A program made the position numbers and the translations under genes. Positions 1 through 12,149 of a stretch of DNA of 64,000 nt are shown here, piece by piece (within the stretch, counting starts at the first letter, position 1; every line of letters starts with the position of its first letter). This DNA is from Cymbidium sinense (Eukaryota; Streptophyta; Magnoliopsida; Asparagales; Orchidaceae): assembly GCA_021442155.1 (NCBI GenBank), contig JAKCPB010001390.1:1-64000 (forward strand). Reading direction: 5' to 3'. The notes beneath the pieces are model-generated. The model worked only from the letters and a program-made list of their open reading frames with translations. It was not told where the DNA came from and ran no database searches.

Positions 1-309
1 CCCACCCATTCTGTGTTTTGGTTTAGGTTTAGGGCTTTATTAAGTTTTGGGTTTAGATTTATTTTTAGTTTATTTAGTTACTTTAGGTTTAGGTTTAGGG
101 ATTTGGGATTAGGGTTTAAGGTTTAGTGTTAGGATTTAGGGTTTAGGGTTTAGGGTTTAAGATTTTAAGTTTCATGCTTTTAGGGTTTAGGGTTAGGGTT
201 TAGTTTTTAGGGTTTAGAGTTTAGGGTTAGTTTTAAGGTTTAAGGTTTTGGGTTTTATGGTTTAGAGTTTAAGGTTTATAATTTAGGCTTTAGGGTTTAG
301 AGTTTAAAG
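1..309 (+). repeat. Degenerate interstitial telomeric repeat (G-strand)
   Basis: Text is TTTAGGG and one- or two-base variants, with a short run of perfect units near 135-160. The first dozen bases resemble the 5' edge of a GR-RBP fragment (the GCCCATTCTTAGG junction seen in full copies), so the window probably starts just after another - strand GR-RBP copy. The segment is paralogous to 17,489-17,810, including the landmark AATTTATTTAGTTAC-like flank that follows nearly every GR-RBP fragment here. Confidence 0.85.
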
Positions 310-1400
310 TTTTTTTTTGAGAAAGTTAGAATTTTATTACCATAAAAGGAAAACATACAATGTCCTTAAAAGGGGTAAAGTTCTATAATTCTACGCTCTT
401 AGAGCTATAAGAAACCCACTGAGTTAAACCCCATCTAAGTATATTAGAAAAGAAAAGAAAACAAAAGAGCAAATACATCACTAAAAAAGCATAAGAGAAA
501 AGATAAGAAGACTAAACAAGCCCTAAGAATAGTAAAAGGATGATAGTAGTTCATGATTCCTTTGAGAAAGCAAGATAAGTAAGGTCCACAAAGAATGGCA
601 CTCGGGTTGACTGAGCAACCACCATTCCCTATATAAATTTCCAACCTATAAAAGAAATTTGCAAAACACTACAGACAAAAGTCTTAGCTAAAAAAGGATA
701 AAGATAACAAGAAAAGGAGAGAGTTGAGAAAGAGAAGGCTCAAGCTCGCTTATAATCATCTCAAGGGGTAATACATATGAGCATCCAAACTTCATAAATT
801 AGGGTTACAATCATATGTAATGCTACCAAACCGAGAGAAGAGGTGAGTAACATCAAAGCCTTCATAGCCAACATACCGATACAAGCAAACATCCAAGGCC
901 GTTCATAGAGTTCCGCATCCAACACCATTAAATAGAGAAAACCAAAAGAACTAGCTAGTTGCCAAACAACGAAACAAAGACCACAATGACTAATCACAAC
1001 CCAAAGAGAGGCTAGAACAAAGTCGAATACCAACAACAACCATTAATCAAATACTCATCCAAGCTCCAAACCAGGGAAAATCAGAACCAACCATCAGCAA
1101 GCCCCAGGCCAATGCCAATTAAAAGAAAAATAGCAAACAAAACCAAGATAGGAGCCCTCAAGCCAAAGCCAGAACCACAAGCACTCACCAAGCAAAACCG
1201 GGTGAGCAACCATAAATGACTAAACTACTAAAATGAAACCATCAACTGAAGGAAACATAAGTAGCTGCAAATCATTAGACAAAAAACACCACATAAATGG
1301 GCCAAAGGCAACCACCAACCACCAAAAAAACCAAAAGTCCAATCCAAAACAATCAACAAAGGTTCACCAAAGATAGTAAAAGGCTCAGCAAATTATCGAA
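310..1400 (-). mobile_element. 5'-truncated LINE (L1-type) 3' end, copy 1
   Basis: Read on the - strand, this is a T/G-rich non-coding stretch ending in a polyadenylation-like AATAAAATTCTAACTTTCTC and an oligo-A run, then CTTTAAACTCTAAACCC telomeric text. That layout is typical of a plant LINE 3' UTR and tail. It shares blocks with the copies at 14.7, 17.8, 53.5 and 57.5 kb: the stretch reading TTTGGATGCTCATAT, the CCTTGAGATGAttat block, and the terminal CAATAAAATTC. No RT or endonuclease coding survives, so it is a dead 5'-truncated insertion. Small open frames here, such as 444-644 and 761-1,039, are UTR noise. The element is duplicated with its flanks at 17,811-18,924. Confidence 0.75.
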
Positions 1401-1430
1401 GTTCAGTTTAGTTTATGGTTTAGATTAAGG

Positions 1431-1512
1431 TTTTTTTAACAGAGTAAATTTAGATTCAACATTTCTTCTTTTCAATTTTCTCAACCAAGTAACACACTAA
1501 AGACACAAGTGG
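1431..1512 (-). pseudogene. GR-RBP 3'-UTR tail fragment (copy 1)
   Basis: About 80 bases match the last part of the GR-RBP 3' UTR seen in full in the larger copies: on the - strand, the stretch ending GAAATGTTGAATCTAAATTTAC followed by oligo-A. It is joined on its right to unrelated AT-rich DNA belonging to the copia-containing segment. No coding sequence is present. The same joined structure recurs at 18,961-19,050, so it predates that duplication. Confidence 0.75.
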
Positions 1513-2164
1513 TTGGCTTAATGAGCCTCATGTTCAATCCGATCAATTTTGATGATAATAAATGAATGCTTGGATGTTCTAATGTATGTTTATGTGCTTC
1601 ACATATATTAATTGCTAATTAAATATCCAATACATCTCATAATATATTTGAGGAAATTGCAAGAATAGAAGAATGAAAGATAGATCAAAATGGATAATGT
1701 GAAGCTCAAGATACAATATTTTAGGTTATATGAATTTATAACTATCTTAGAAATTCATATGAGTTCAATAGTATGAATCAATTTTCTCACAACTTAACAT
1801 ATTATTTTTATTTATTTTAAATAAATAATGATATTAATTTATATAAATCTTTATCTAATTAACATTGAATTATATGTTTCATACATAGCATTTGTATTGT
1901 AAAAAATAAATGATAATAAATTATGACTATTAAGTGTAATTAGTTTATATACTTAATATAATTAAATATTTTAATTTGATTTTAAGGTTATATGATAACA
2001 AACATATGTATAATTATATATGAATTATATCATAATGTTTAAATGTTATATTTCAAAATTAACAACAATATGTGAAATTTTATATTTTAGCAAAGTCTTT
2101 TTATAATCAAGGAATTTATATCCGATTTCATCTTCAATGGATTCCTTGTAATATTTTCCTTTAA
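1513..2164. repeat. AT-rich non-telomeric DNA attached to copia fragment (copy 1)
   Basis: This stretch has almost no TTTAGGG text and no open frame of note. It lies between the GR-RBP tail and the copia RT remnant and is nearly identical to 19,051-19,709, including the phrase TTTTGATGATAATAAATGAAT. It may be decayed retrotransposon sequence downstream of the RT fragment, but I recognise no domain. Confidence 0.6.
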
Positions 2165-2374
2165 GTAAAGAGTAACCTAATAGCTTCTAGTCTTGCTACG
2201 TGCAAAAGATTCTTCAAAATCTATACCTTCAACTTATGTGCATCCTTGTGTAACTAACCTATCTTGATTTATAACAATACAACCTAAATCATCTAGCTTA
2301 TTCTCAAGACCCATTTTGTTCCAATGACATTTTGATCTTGGGGTCTTGGGACCACCAAAAACATCACTTCTTAT
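2165..2374 (-). pseudogene. Ty1-copia reverse transcriptase fragment (copy 1)
   Basis: On the - strand the translation gives the start of the plant Ty1-copia RT domain: a VPRPQDQNVIGTKWVF-like block, then NKLDDLG, then VEGIDFEESFA, and after a frameshift VARLEAIRLL. In a living element this domain copies the RNA into DNA inside the virus-like particle. Only about 70 residues of the domain remain; the catalytic YVDD region, integrase, RNase H and both LTRs are absent. The left edge abuts ACCCTATAAG, so the fragment joins directly to a telomeric unit. It is paralogous to 19,710-19,922, where the second copy is slightly cleaner. Confidence 0.85.
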
Positions 2375-5300
2375 AGGGTTTAGGGTTCAGAGCTTTTAGT
2401 GTTTAGGGTTTAGCATTTTAAGGCTTATCCTTTAGGGTTTAGGATTTAGAGTTTAGGGTTTAGCATTTTAAAAAATATTAAGTAAATGGTAGTTTAGTTT
2501 ATTTAGTATATTTAGTTTATTTTTTATTTAATTTAGTTTGCTTTATTTTTATTTTTATTTAAGTTTATCTTTTATTTTTGTTTAGTTGAGTTTTTTATTT
2601 TAGTTCATGTTTTTTTATTTTAGTTTATTTTTAGGTAAGGTTTAGGTTTATTTTTTAGTTGAGTTTTATTTTATTTTACTTTAGGTTTAGGTTTTATTTT
2701 CATTTTAGGTTTAGGTTTAGGATTTTATTTTATTTATTTAGGTTTAAGTTTTAGGATTTTATTTTAAGTTTATTTTGGTTTTGTTTTTTTTAGTTTAATT
2801 AAGATTATTTTTAGTTTATTTAGTTTTTTATCAATAAGAAGTTTATTTAGGTTAAAGTTTATTTATCTTAGTTTAAGTTAGTTTATTTATTTTATTTTAT
2901 TTTAAGAGTTTTAAGTAGTTAGTTACTCATGTAGATTATTTTTTAGGTTTTTAGTTTATTTATCAAGTTTATCAGGTTTATTTATTTTAGTAGTTAGGTT
3001 TATTTTATTTATTTTTAGGATTGTAGGTTATATTTAGGTCATGTTATCTTATCTTTATTATTTTATTAGGTTCAGTTTTATACAGTCTAAGAATATTTAT
3101 GGATATCATAGGATAAGTGTAGGATTAGTTTTTGGGCTATGGTTTGGCTATTCAAATTTAGGAAATAGTTAGGGCCTATTTTTATTTAGGATTTGTAGAT
3201 CTTTTAGGAGAATGGCTATTTGGTCTAAAATTTGGGTATTATAATCATTTTATGTATTAATTATAAGTATTTATAGGGTTGTATCAGTTTTTTTATTATT
3301 TTAATATCATTCAAAGACTAGTGGATCATTTTAGATTTTTAAATTAAAAATTGTTTTGTTATTTAATTTTATAATCTTATTCACATTTTATTATTTATCT
3401 TAGTAGGTTTATATTAGTTTAGGTTTAGATTTTATTTTTTTTATTTTATTTTATCTAAATTTCTTTTATAAGTATTTTTCATTTATTTATCTTTTAGTTT
3501 ATTCTTATTTTATTTTAGGTAGTTTATTTTATTTAATTTGGTATTTTTTTTTTAGTTATTTTATTTATTATTAGGTTTATTTATTTTAAGTTTAGTTTAG
3601 GTTTATACATTTTAGCTTATTTTTATTAGTTTATTTTTCCATTTAGGAGTTTAGGTTTATGGTTTTATTTTATTTATTTTTTTTATTTATTTAGGGTGGG
3701 TTTTATAAACTGTATTTTTCTTTAATGGGTTTATTTTAGGTTTTAGGTTTTAGGTTTTAGGGTTTAAGATTGAGGGTTTAGGGTTTAGTATTTTATTTTA
3801 GGAGGTGTGATTAGGTTTAGGGTTTAGGGTAATGTTTAGGTAGGGTTTAGGGATTATGATTTATAGGTTTTTAGTGCTTTTTTTTTTTTAACATTAAGCA
3901 AAGCAAATAGGTTTATTTATTTATTTTTTTTTATATATTTATTTTATTTTATTTTATTTTATTTATGTTTATTTTATTTTATTTTAGTTTATTTTTATTT
4001 TTTTTATTTATTTATGTTTTTTATTTTATATTTTTTAAATTATTTATAGGTTTATCTTTTTAGAGTTTTATTTTTTATTTTATTTTTTATTTTAAGTTTT
4101 TTTTTATTTTAGGCTTAGGTTTTATTTTACATTTAGTCCAGCTGATTTCATTTTAGGTTTATTTTAGGTTTTATTTATTATTATATTTAATTTATTTTGG
4201 TTTATTTTTTTATTTAGGATTAGGTTTTATTAATTTTAGTTTTGTTTATTTTATTAAGTTATTATTTTTATTGTTTTATTTTATTTTTATTTTTTGGTTT
4301 AGTTTTTTTTTTTTAGTATTTAGGTTTTCTTTTTTATTTATTTTAAAGTTTTATTTTTTTTTTATTTTAGGTTTAGGATTTTCTATAGCTTTTATTTTAT
4401 TATTTTAGGTTTGTATTTATTTTATTTTTACATTTAGTTATTTTAGTTTATTTAGGTTTATAGGTATTTTATTTACTTAGTATAATTTTTATTTTATTTA
4501 TTTTATTTTTAAGTTTTTGTGTAGGTATTTTGGTTTATTTTTAGGTTTAGGTTATTTAGGTTTTATTTTATTTATTTAGGTTTATTTTATTTATTTACAT
4601 TTAAGTTTATTATTTAGGTTTTATTTTAGGTATTTATTTTTTTTTGTTTAGGTTTTATTTATTTTATTTTAATTAGTTTATTTTTTTATTAATTTTAGGT
4701 TTAGGTTAGGTTTAGGTTTAGTAGTTTATTTTATTTTCATTTAGTTTTCTTTAATTATTTTAATTTTAGGTATTTATCTTTGCCTATTTTTTTAATGGCT
4801 ATTGCAGATTAGTTTAAGGCCTGTAGGGCCATTCAGGGTTAGGTTTAGGTTTTAGTGATCACCAGGGTCAGTAGGCTCCAGAGGGTCTTACTTATTTGTA
4901 GATAGGGTACAACCTAGTGGCCTAGGTTAGGGTAAAGCCCAGGCCTAGTCAGGCCAGGTCAGGGCCCAGGATCATGACTAGATTGGGTCCAGAGCCTGTG
5001 GGTCATGTCCAGGGTAGAGCCCAAGGCTCAGAGTGTGGCCCAGGGTTTTTGGTCAGCCTTCCTTTGGCCCAGAGTTAAGAAAGTGTTTTTTAATTTTATT
5101 TTTTATATTTTTAAATTAAGCAAACCAGAAGGTATGTATTTAGTTTATCTTTTATGTTTTAGTAGTATTCATTGTATTTTATTTAGTAGTTTAGGTTAAG
5201 AATTTAGGTTTATGTATTAGTTTATTTTTATTTTATTTTACATTTAATTTTTTATTTTTTATTTTAGGTTTAGTTTACATTTTATTTTATTTTTTTATGT

Positions 5301-6020
5301 TTATGTTTTTAGGTTTTATTTTAGTTTATTTTTAGGTTTATTTTTTTTTAGTTTTTATGTTTATTTTATTTTATTTAGTTTAGGTTTTTGTTTAGTTTAT
5401 TTTAGGTTTAGATTTAGGTTTTATTTATTTAGTTTAGGTTTAGTTTAATTTATTTTTATTTTGTTTCAGTTTTATTTAGTTTAGGGTTTAGAATTTATTT
5501 TTATTTATTTTTAGGTTTTATTTCTAGTTTTCTTATTAGTTTAAGTTTTAATTTTATTTTTATTTTATTTTAGTTTATTTTATTTTTTTATTTTAGGTTT
5601 ATTTTTTATTTTATTTAGTTTTTATTTTTTTATTTACTTTAGGTTTTATTCATTTTATTTTAGTTTAATTTATTTTTTTATTTTATTTTATTTAACGTTT
5701 AGGTTTAGTTTTAGTTTTAATTTTTTTATTTTATTTTATTTATTTTTTTATGGTTTATTTAATTTTTTTTATTTATTTTATTTTATGTTATGTTTGTTTA
5801 TGTTTAAGTTTTTAGCTTTTTAGGAATTACATTTATGGTCTGTGGTTAGTTTAGGGTTTATGGTTTGTGGTTTAGAGTTTAGGGTTTTTTTTTTTTTGGG
5901 TTTTTAGTTTAGGGTTTAGGTTTAGGGTTTTTTATTTAGGTTTTAGGGTTTTTCTTAGTTTAGGGTTTGTGGGTTTAAGGTTTAGCATTTATGTTTTATG
6001 TTTAGGGTTTTGTTTTTTCA
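2375..6020 (+). repeat. Degenerate TTTAGGG satellite block with two box landmarks
   Basis: The sequence is AT-rich TTTAGGTTTATTTTA-like text with interspersed TTTAGGG heads. T/A box landmarks lie near 2,470 (AAAAAATATTAAGTAAATGG) and 3,885 (TTAACATTAAGCAAAGC). The unit after 3,885 resembles the 21-37 kb tandem units, including GGATTTTCTATAG near 4,378. About 3,020-3,420 is less repetitive and unrecognised. A C-substituted island lies at 4,805-5,065. Small open frames are fortuitous. Confidence 0.8.
4805..5065 (+). repeat. GC-rich C-for-T island
   Basis: Text such as GGCCCAGG and CCTAGG replaces TTTAGGG at telomere-like spacing, while purines are unchanged. The open frame at 5,005-5,199 lies partly here and has no recognisable domain. 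See the finding on strand-asymmetric substitution. Confidence 0.6.
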
Positions 6021-6411
6021 TTTTTTTTTTACAAAGAAAAATTTAGATTCAACATTTCTTCTTTTGATTTCATCAAATAAGCAACACACCAAGTTTTCTA
6101 ACACAAAAAAAAGACATAGATAAAAATGAGCACTCATGGAGAAAATCAAAATAACTAAACTGCCTATTATAAAGATACAGCTCCATAAGTAGGCAATCAC
6201 CATTCTTCAATTCAGTTCCAATGAACCACCCCGACCTCTCAAGTAGGATCCACCATCATATCCTCGGCCCAAAACCACAACCCAGACCACCACCTTTATA
6301 TCCACCAAGACCTCAGATCCTCACCACCACTACCAATGGTCGATCCCGCCACCATCGCCAAATTTAGACTAAGGTTGATGGTGATGTTCCTACCAGTCCC
6401 GCCCATTCTTA
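6021..6411 (-). pseudogene. GR-RBP 3' fragment pseudogene (6.0 kb)
   Basis: On the - strand it starts at AAGAATGGGC, runs through a shortened version of the DGRNITV block and a glycine-codon-rich stretch (GGT/GGA repeats), then through a 3' UTR ending GAAATGTTGAATCTAAATTTTTCTTTGT plus oligo-A. Intact GR-RBPs have an N-terminal RRM that binds RNA and a glycine-rich tail. Here only the last RRM strand and the tail remain, with stops and indels, so the copy cannot make a protein. The 61-residue frame at 6,018-6,203 is UTR. This copy and the one at 38.5 kb share the same altered 3' end (ACAAAGAAAAATTTAG), so they are sisters. Confidence 0.8.
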
Positions 6412-7309
6412 GGATTTAAGTTTAGGAGTTTTATTTGGTTTTAGGGTTTGGGGTTTAATTTTAATTTATTTAGTTACTTTAGTTTGGGTTTGATTTTAGG
6501 TGTAGGGTTAGGCTTTAGAGTTTAGGTTTAGGGTTTAGGGTTTTGAGTTTATGGTTTGGGATTAGGGTTTGTATTTAGGGTTTATAATAGGGTTAGTGTT
6601 TTTAGGGTTTATTTAGTGTTGGACCTTTTAGGATTTAGGTTTAGGGTTGTATTTAGGGTTTAGGGTTTAGGATTAGGGTAGGGCATTTGGCATTTTAGTG
6701 TTATGTTTTTTTAAAAAAAGAATTAAACAAGCAGTTTAGGTTTATTTAGTTTATTTTAGTTTATTTTAGTTAATTTTTTTATTTTATTTTATATTTTTTT
6801 TATTTTATTTAAGTTAATTTTTATTTTTATTTTAGTTTATTTTTTATGTTTATTCCTATTAATTTATTTATTTTAATTTAGGTTTTTATATTTTTATTTT
6901 TTAGGTTTAGATTTTATTTTTTATTTAGTTTTTTTCTTAGGTTTAGTTTTATCTTTTATTTTTTTGTTTAGGTCTTTTATTTTAGGTTTATCTAGGTTTT
7001 ATTTTTTTTATTTTTTTTTCATTTTTAGTTTATTTATTTTTATTTAGGTTTTTTAGGTTTAGATATTTTGGGTTTACGCTTAGCTTTTATTTATTTTAGT
7101 TTAGGTTTATTTTATTTTTATTTTAGTTTGGTTTCTTAGTTTATTTAGTTTTAATTTTTATTTTATTTTTAGGTTTTGTAGTATTTATCTATTTATTAGA
7201 TTTATTATTAGGTTTAGTATTCTATATTTTAGGTTCATTTTATTTATTTTATTTGGCCTAGGTATTTAGTTTAATATTTATCTATTTAGTTTATCTATTT
7301 TATCTTATT

Positions 7310-7595
7310 TAGCTCAGCATTTACTCAGCTCCAGGCAGGTCAGTGGCCATGATCAGGTCTCATGAAAAAGGGTCATAGGTGTGGCCCATGGTCAGTGCCT
7401 TTTAGCTCAGGGCCCAGTTTGGCCTCAGGGCCTTGGGGTTGGGGCCCAGGTCAGCCAGTTTTTCCAGGCCTAGGATCTAGGGCTCAGTGTCCTACTCACT
7501 ACAACCCAGTCCAGGTCAGGCCTTTATCTTTAGGTTAGAGTTAATCTAGGGCCTGTGCCCCAGGCTCAGGGCCTAGCATCATAGGGTTTATTTAT
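7310..7595 (+). repeat. GC-rich C-for-T island
   Basis: GGCCCAGG and CCCAGT text stands at the position occupied by TTTAGGG heads in other units. It directly precedes the box near 7,615. No gene is seen. Confidence 0.55.
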
Positions 7596-8254
7596 GGTAG
7601 TCCGTGGTTTATGGTCTTTTAAAATATTACAAACTGATATTAGGTTTATTTAGTTTATCCATTTATTATTATTTTCTAATTTATTTAATTTAGGTTTCTT
7701 TATTTTAGTTCATTTTTGGTTGGTTTAGGTTTTTTTATTTTTTTAAATTTAGGTCTGGTTTATTTATTATTTTTAGGTTTATTTAAGTTTTATTTTATTT
7801 TTTTAGGTTTTAGTTTAGGTTCATTTTTAGGTTTTATTTTAGTTTAGTTTAGGTTTATTTTAGTTTATTTTATTTTTTTAGGTTTAGTTTAGTTTGATTT
7901 AGGTTTAGGTTTATGTTATTTATTTTATTTATTTTATTTTAGGTTTATTTATTTTATTTTATTTGAGGTTTAGTTTTTTTTTATGATTTAGGTTTTATTT
8001 TATCTATTTTAGTTTTATTTTAGGTTTATTTTAGGTTTAGGTTTTATTTAGTCTTATTATTATTTTTAGGTTTTTATCCATGTAATTTTATTTAGGTTTT
8101 ATTTTAGCTTTATTTTATTTTAAATTTTTAGGATTTATTTTATTTATATTTTTTTTTTATTTTATATTATTTTATTTAAGTTTAGGTGTTTAGCTCTAGT
8201 TTAGTTTAGGTTTTATTTTATTTTAGGTTTAAGGTTTTTTATTTATTAATTTGT

Positions 8255-10090
8255 GGTTTTGCCTCAGCTTTTTGTAGTCAGGCTCAGGATTTGTGGTATG
8301 GCTCAGTTAGGCCTGCTCAGTTTCAGGTCAAGGCAGGCATTAGATCAGGGCCTAGGGTTTAGGGTAGGTCCAAAGATTGCAGGCTCAGGCTTCATAGGGT
8401 TTGGGATTTTATTTATTTAGGGTAGGTTCTTTGAAAAAACCAGAGTTTAGTTAATTTATTTTTAATTTTTATTTATTTTATTTTTTATTTAGTTTTTTTT
8501 ATTTTAGTTTATTATTTAATTTTAGTTTATTTATTTTAGTAAGTTTTATCTAGTTTATTTTGTTTAGGAGATTTATTTATTTATTAGATTAGTTTTATTT
8601 TATTTTATTTTAGGTTTAGGTTTATTTTATCTTAAGTTTAGGTTTAGGTTTTATTTATTTTTTTAGCTTAAGATTTTATTTTAGGTTTCTTTTTAGGTTT
8701 GATTTTAATAGCATTATTTTAAGTTTAGTTTATTTTTATTTTATTGAGGGTTTAGCTCATTTATTTTAGGTTTAAGAGTTTATTTATTTAGTTTATTTTT
8801 AGTTTAGGTTTTAATTATTTTGTTTATTTTATGTTTAATTTATTTTATTTTATCTTAAGTTTATTTTATTTTTATTTTAATGTTTAGTTTTATTTTATTT
8901 AGGTTTTAAGTTTATTTTATTTTATAAGTTTAGGTTTATTTATTTAATTTAATTTATTTGTTTTAGGTTTAGTTTTAGGTTTTATTTTTATTATTTTATT
9001 TTATGTAGTTATTTATTTATTAAGTTTAATTAGTTTATATTTTTTAAGTTTAGGGTTTGGCTAGGTCAAGGGTTTAAGGCTTTTTTTAGGGTTTTTAGTT
9101 TGTTTTAGGTCCAGGGTTTTATGTGATCTTTTTAGATTTAGTTTTAGTTGTTAGGTGTTTAGGGTTTAGGGTTTAGTATTTTCAGTTTAGTGGGTTAGGT
9201 AAGGTTTTTTTATTTTATTTTATTTTTTTACTTTTTAAAATTAACTAACCCAATATGTTTAGATTTATTTCATTTCTTTATTTTATTTATCAAATTTATT
9301 TTATTTAGGTTTATTTAATCATTTTATTTAGTTTTTCATTTAGTTTTATTTATTTTATTTTATCTATTTTAATTTTATTTAGTTTTAGTTTTATTTTATT
9401 ATTTTATTTTAGTTTGGTTTTATTTATTATGCAAGTTTTTTTAGTTTTATTTTTTTGAGTTTAGTTTTAGTTAATGTTTTATTTTATTTAGGTTTGGTTT
9501 TATTTAGTTATTTCATTTAGGTCTTTTTAGTTTTAGGTTTAGCATTTTAGCACTGGCCTAGGTCTGCCTTATTACATGTCAGTATATGTGGGGTAGCTGA
9601 TTCAATTTTAGTCAGCCCAGGTCAGGTTTAGTTCTAGTGGCCCATGGCCCAGGTCTTATGGCTCATGCTAGGGTTTTTAGGCCAGGATCCAGGATTAGAG
9701 GTTTAGGGTCAGGTCAGGGTTGGATTTGGCCTAAGATCTTATTTTAAACAAGCAAACCCTTTTATTATAGTTTACTTTATTTATTTTAGCTTATTTTATT
9801 TCTTTATCTTTATGTATTTTTTATCTTTATTTATTTATTTATCTATTTATTTTATTATCTATTTAGGTTTTATCTTTAGTTTTATTTAGTAGGTGAGGTA
9901 GGCCTAGATTTAGCCTATGGCCCAGGGTGTGTGGCCCATGGCCTAGGGTCAGGTTAAAGGCCCAGCCCATGGTCAGTGATCAGGGTTAGAGCTCAGTTTA
10001 GATTTAGTGCTCAGTGTTAAGCTGGTCAAGTGTGGCCCAGTGGGGTTAGTGTTGATTTATTTATTTTATCATGGGCTTATGGTTTAGGTG
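8255..10090 (+). repeat. Three small C-for-T islands (8,255-8,420; 9,550-9,745; 9,890-10,060)
   Basis: Each island has CCCAGG/GGCCTAGG in place of TTTAGGG, stands just before a box landmark (8,430; 9,740; 10,120), and is separated from the next by AT-rich bodies. No coding content is seen. Confidence 0.5.
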
Positions 10091-10849
10091 GAGTAGGTTT
10101 ACAATAGGATTTAGGTTAAAGGTTTTAATCTTTAAATCATCCAAATCGAAATAGTTTATTTTGTATATTTAGTATATATTTTATTTATTTTAGTTTACTT
10201 TAATTTTAATAAGTTTATTTTATTTAGTTTATTTTTATTTTAGGTTTATTTATTTTTAGTTTAAGTTTTATTCAGTTTAGGGTTTAGTTTAGATTTATTT
10301 TAGTTGAGTTTTATTTTATTTTTTTATGGTTATTTTTTATTTTTTATTTCAAGTTTAGGTTTTGGTTTTTTATTTTGTTTTTTTTTAATTTTAGGTTTTA
10401 AGTTTTATTTTGGTTTATTGTTAGGTTTTATTTTAGTTTTGGTTTAGGATTATTTTTAGTTTATTTTATCTATTTAGTTTAGGTTGAGAGGTTAGTTTAG
10501 TTTATTTTAAGGTTTATTTTAAGTTTATTTATTTTAGTTCAATTTATTTAGTTTGGCTTTAGGTTTTATTTTATTTTAGGTTTAAGTTTTTAGTTTAGGG
10601 TTTATTTTATTTTATTTATTTTAGGTTTATTATTTAAGTTTAAGTTTTTTATTTTAGATTTTATTTATTTTATTTTAGGTTTAGTTTTATTTTATCCGTT
10701 TTATTTCGATTATTTACCTTTTATTTGTAGATTTTATATTTTATTTGAGTTTTAATTATTTTATTTAAGTTTATGTTGTATTATTTTAGTGTTATTTTAT
10801 CCATTTAATAGTATTTTAATTTATTTTATCTTATATACAGTTTAGTGTA

Positions 10850-11215
10850 GGCTCAGTCTGTGCCTGGATAGCAGGGAGCCCAGGGTTAGGGGGTAACGCC
10901 TTAACATCTGGGCTCAGGGTGTGTTGAGCCTAGAGCCCAGTGGAGGTGGGGATCAGTTCTCAGGGTCAGTCATGCCTTGGGCAGGGTTCAGTGTCAGCTC
11001 AGTGGCCTGGGGGCCTAGGAGGGCCTAGTGGCCCAGGTCAGGTCAGGTCAGTGGCCCAGGGCCCATTTATATCCAGGTCCCATTTAAGGCCCAGAGGTCA
11101 GGGCCTGGCCTGTTAGGTCATTTGGTTGAGATCTGGGTCATTAGTGGCCAGGCTCAGTTTATTAAGCCTAGAGCCCAGTGGCCTGCAGTCAAAGGTCATG
11201 TAGTGTAGAGTTTAG
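10850..11215 (+). repeat. GC-rich C-for-T island
   Basis: Dense GGCCCAGGGCCC-like text with very few CpG dinucleotides. It stands in the head position of a unit, with the box at about 11,215 (TTATAGCACAACAT). Confidence 0.55.
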
Positions 11216-11569
11216 GTTTATAGCACAACATATTTATTTATTTTAGATATCATGTTTATCTTTATTTATTTATTAGTTTATGTTTTAGCTATCGGTTTAT
11301 CTTTTTAGGTTTATTTTAGGTAAGTTTATTTAGTTTTATTTTATTTTATTCTTGGTTATCTTTATCTTTATTATGTTTATTTTATCTTTTTTTTATCTTA
11401 GGTTCATTTATTTTATCTAGGTTTTAATTTTATGATCTTTTTTTATTTTTTATTTTATTTTATCTTTAAGTTAGGTTTATTTATCTAGTTAATTTATAGG
11501 CTTTATTTATTTATTTTATTATTTATTTAGGTGGTTTTTATCTTTTATTTTATGTTTATACTTGTTTAG

Positions 11570-11985
11570 TTTGTGGTCAGTAGTTTGTGGTTTAGGCCTT
11601 TTTGGGTGGTCAGGCTCAGGAGAGTGGTAGGTGAACCTGTGGCTAGGTAGCAAAGATGACACAGTGAGGCCAGTAGAAAGGCTCAGCGCTCAGTTTAGGA
11701 TCTAGGTCTGTGATCAGTTTCAGGAGTGGCCCAGGTGGTCCAGTCATTTAGCCCAAGATTTGAGCTGTGAGGTTTATTTAGGGTCAGGTGTTTAGGGCTA
11801 GAGCCCATAGCTAGTTTAGGGTCAGTCAGTTTAGGGCCTAGGGCCTAGGGTCAGCCCAGCACTAGACTCAGGTCAGCCCAGGCTGTGGCCTAGGGCTCAG
11901 TGTAGGATCTAGGGCCCAGCTCATTGCAGCTCAGTTCAGCATTTCATTTAGAGCTCAGGTCCCATTATTTTACTGTCAAGTTTTA
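11570..11985 (+). repeat. GC-rich C-for-T island
   Basis: CAGGCTCAG, GGCCTAGGG and similar text stands where paralogous units read TTTAGGG. No domain is found in any frame. Confidence 0.55.
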
Positions 11986-12149
11986 AGCCTTTTTTAGATT
12001 TTATTTATTTATTTTATCTTTATTTTGTTTATTTTATTTTATTTTATGTTAGTTTTATATTTGGTTTTTTATTAAGATCTTCTTTTATTTTAAATTAATA
12101 GTTTTATTTTTATCTATCTTAATAGTTTATTTTATCTTTTCTTTTACTC

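Noticed and set aside
1..309. True chromosome-end telomere
   Set aside because: Units are too degenerate, runs of perfect repeats are only a few units long, and the repeat continues on both sides of genes and elements; it is interstitial.
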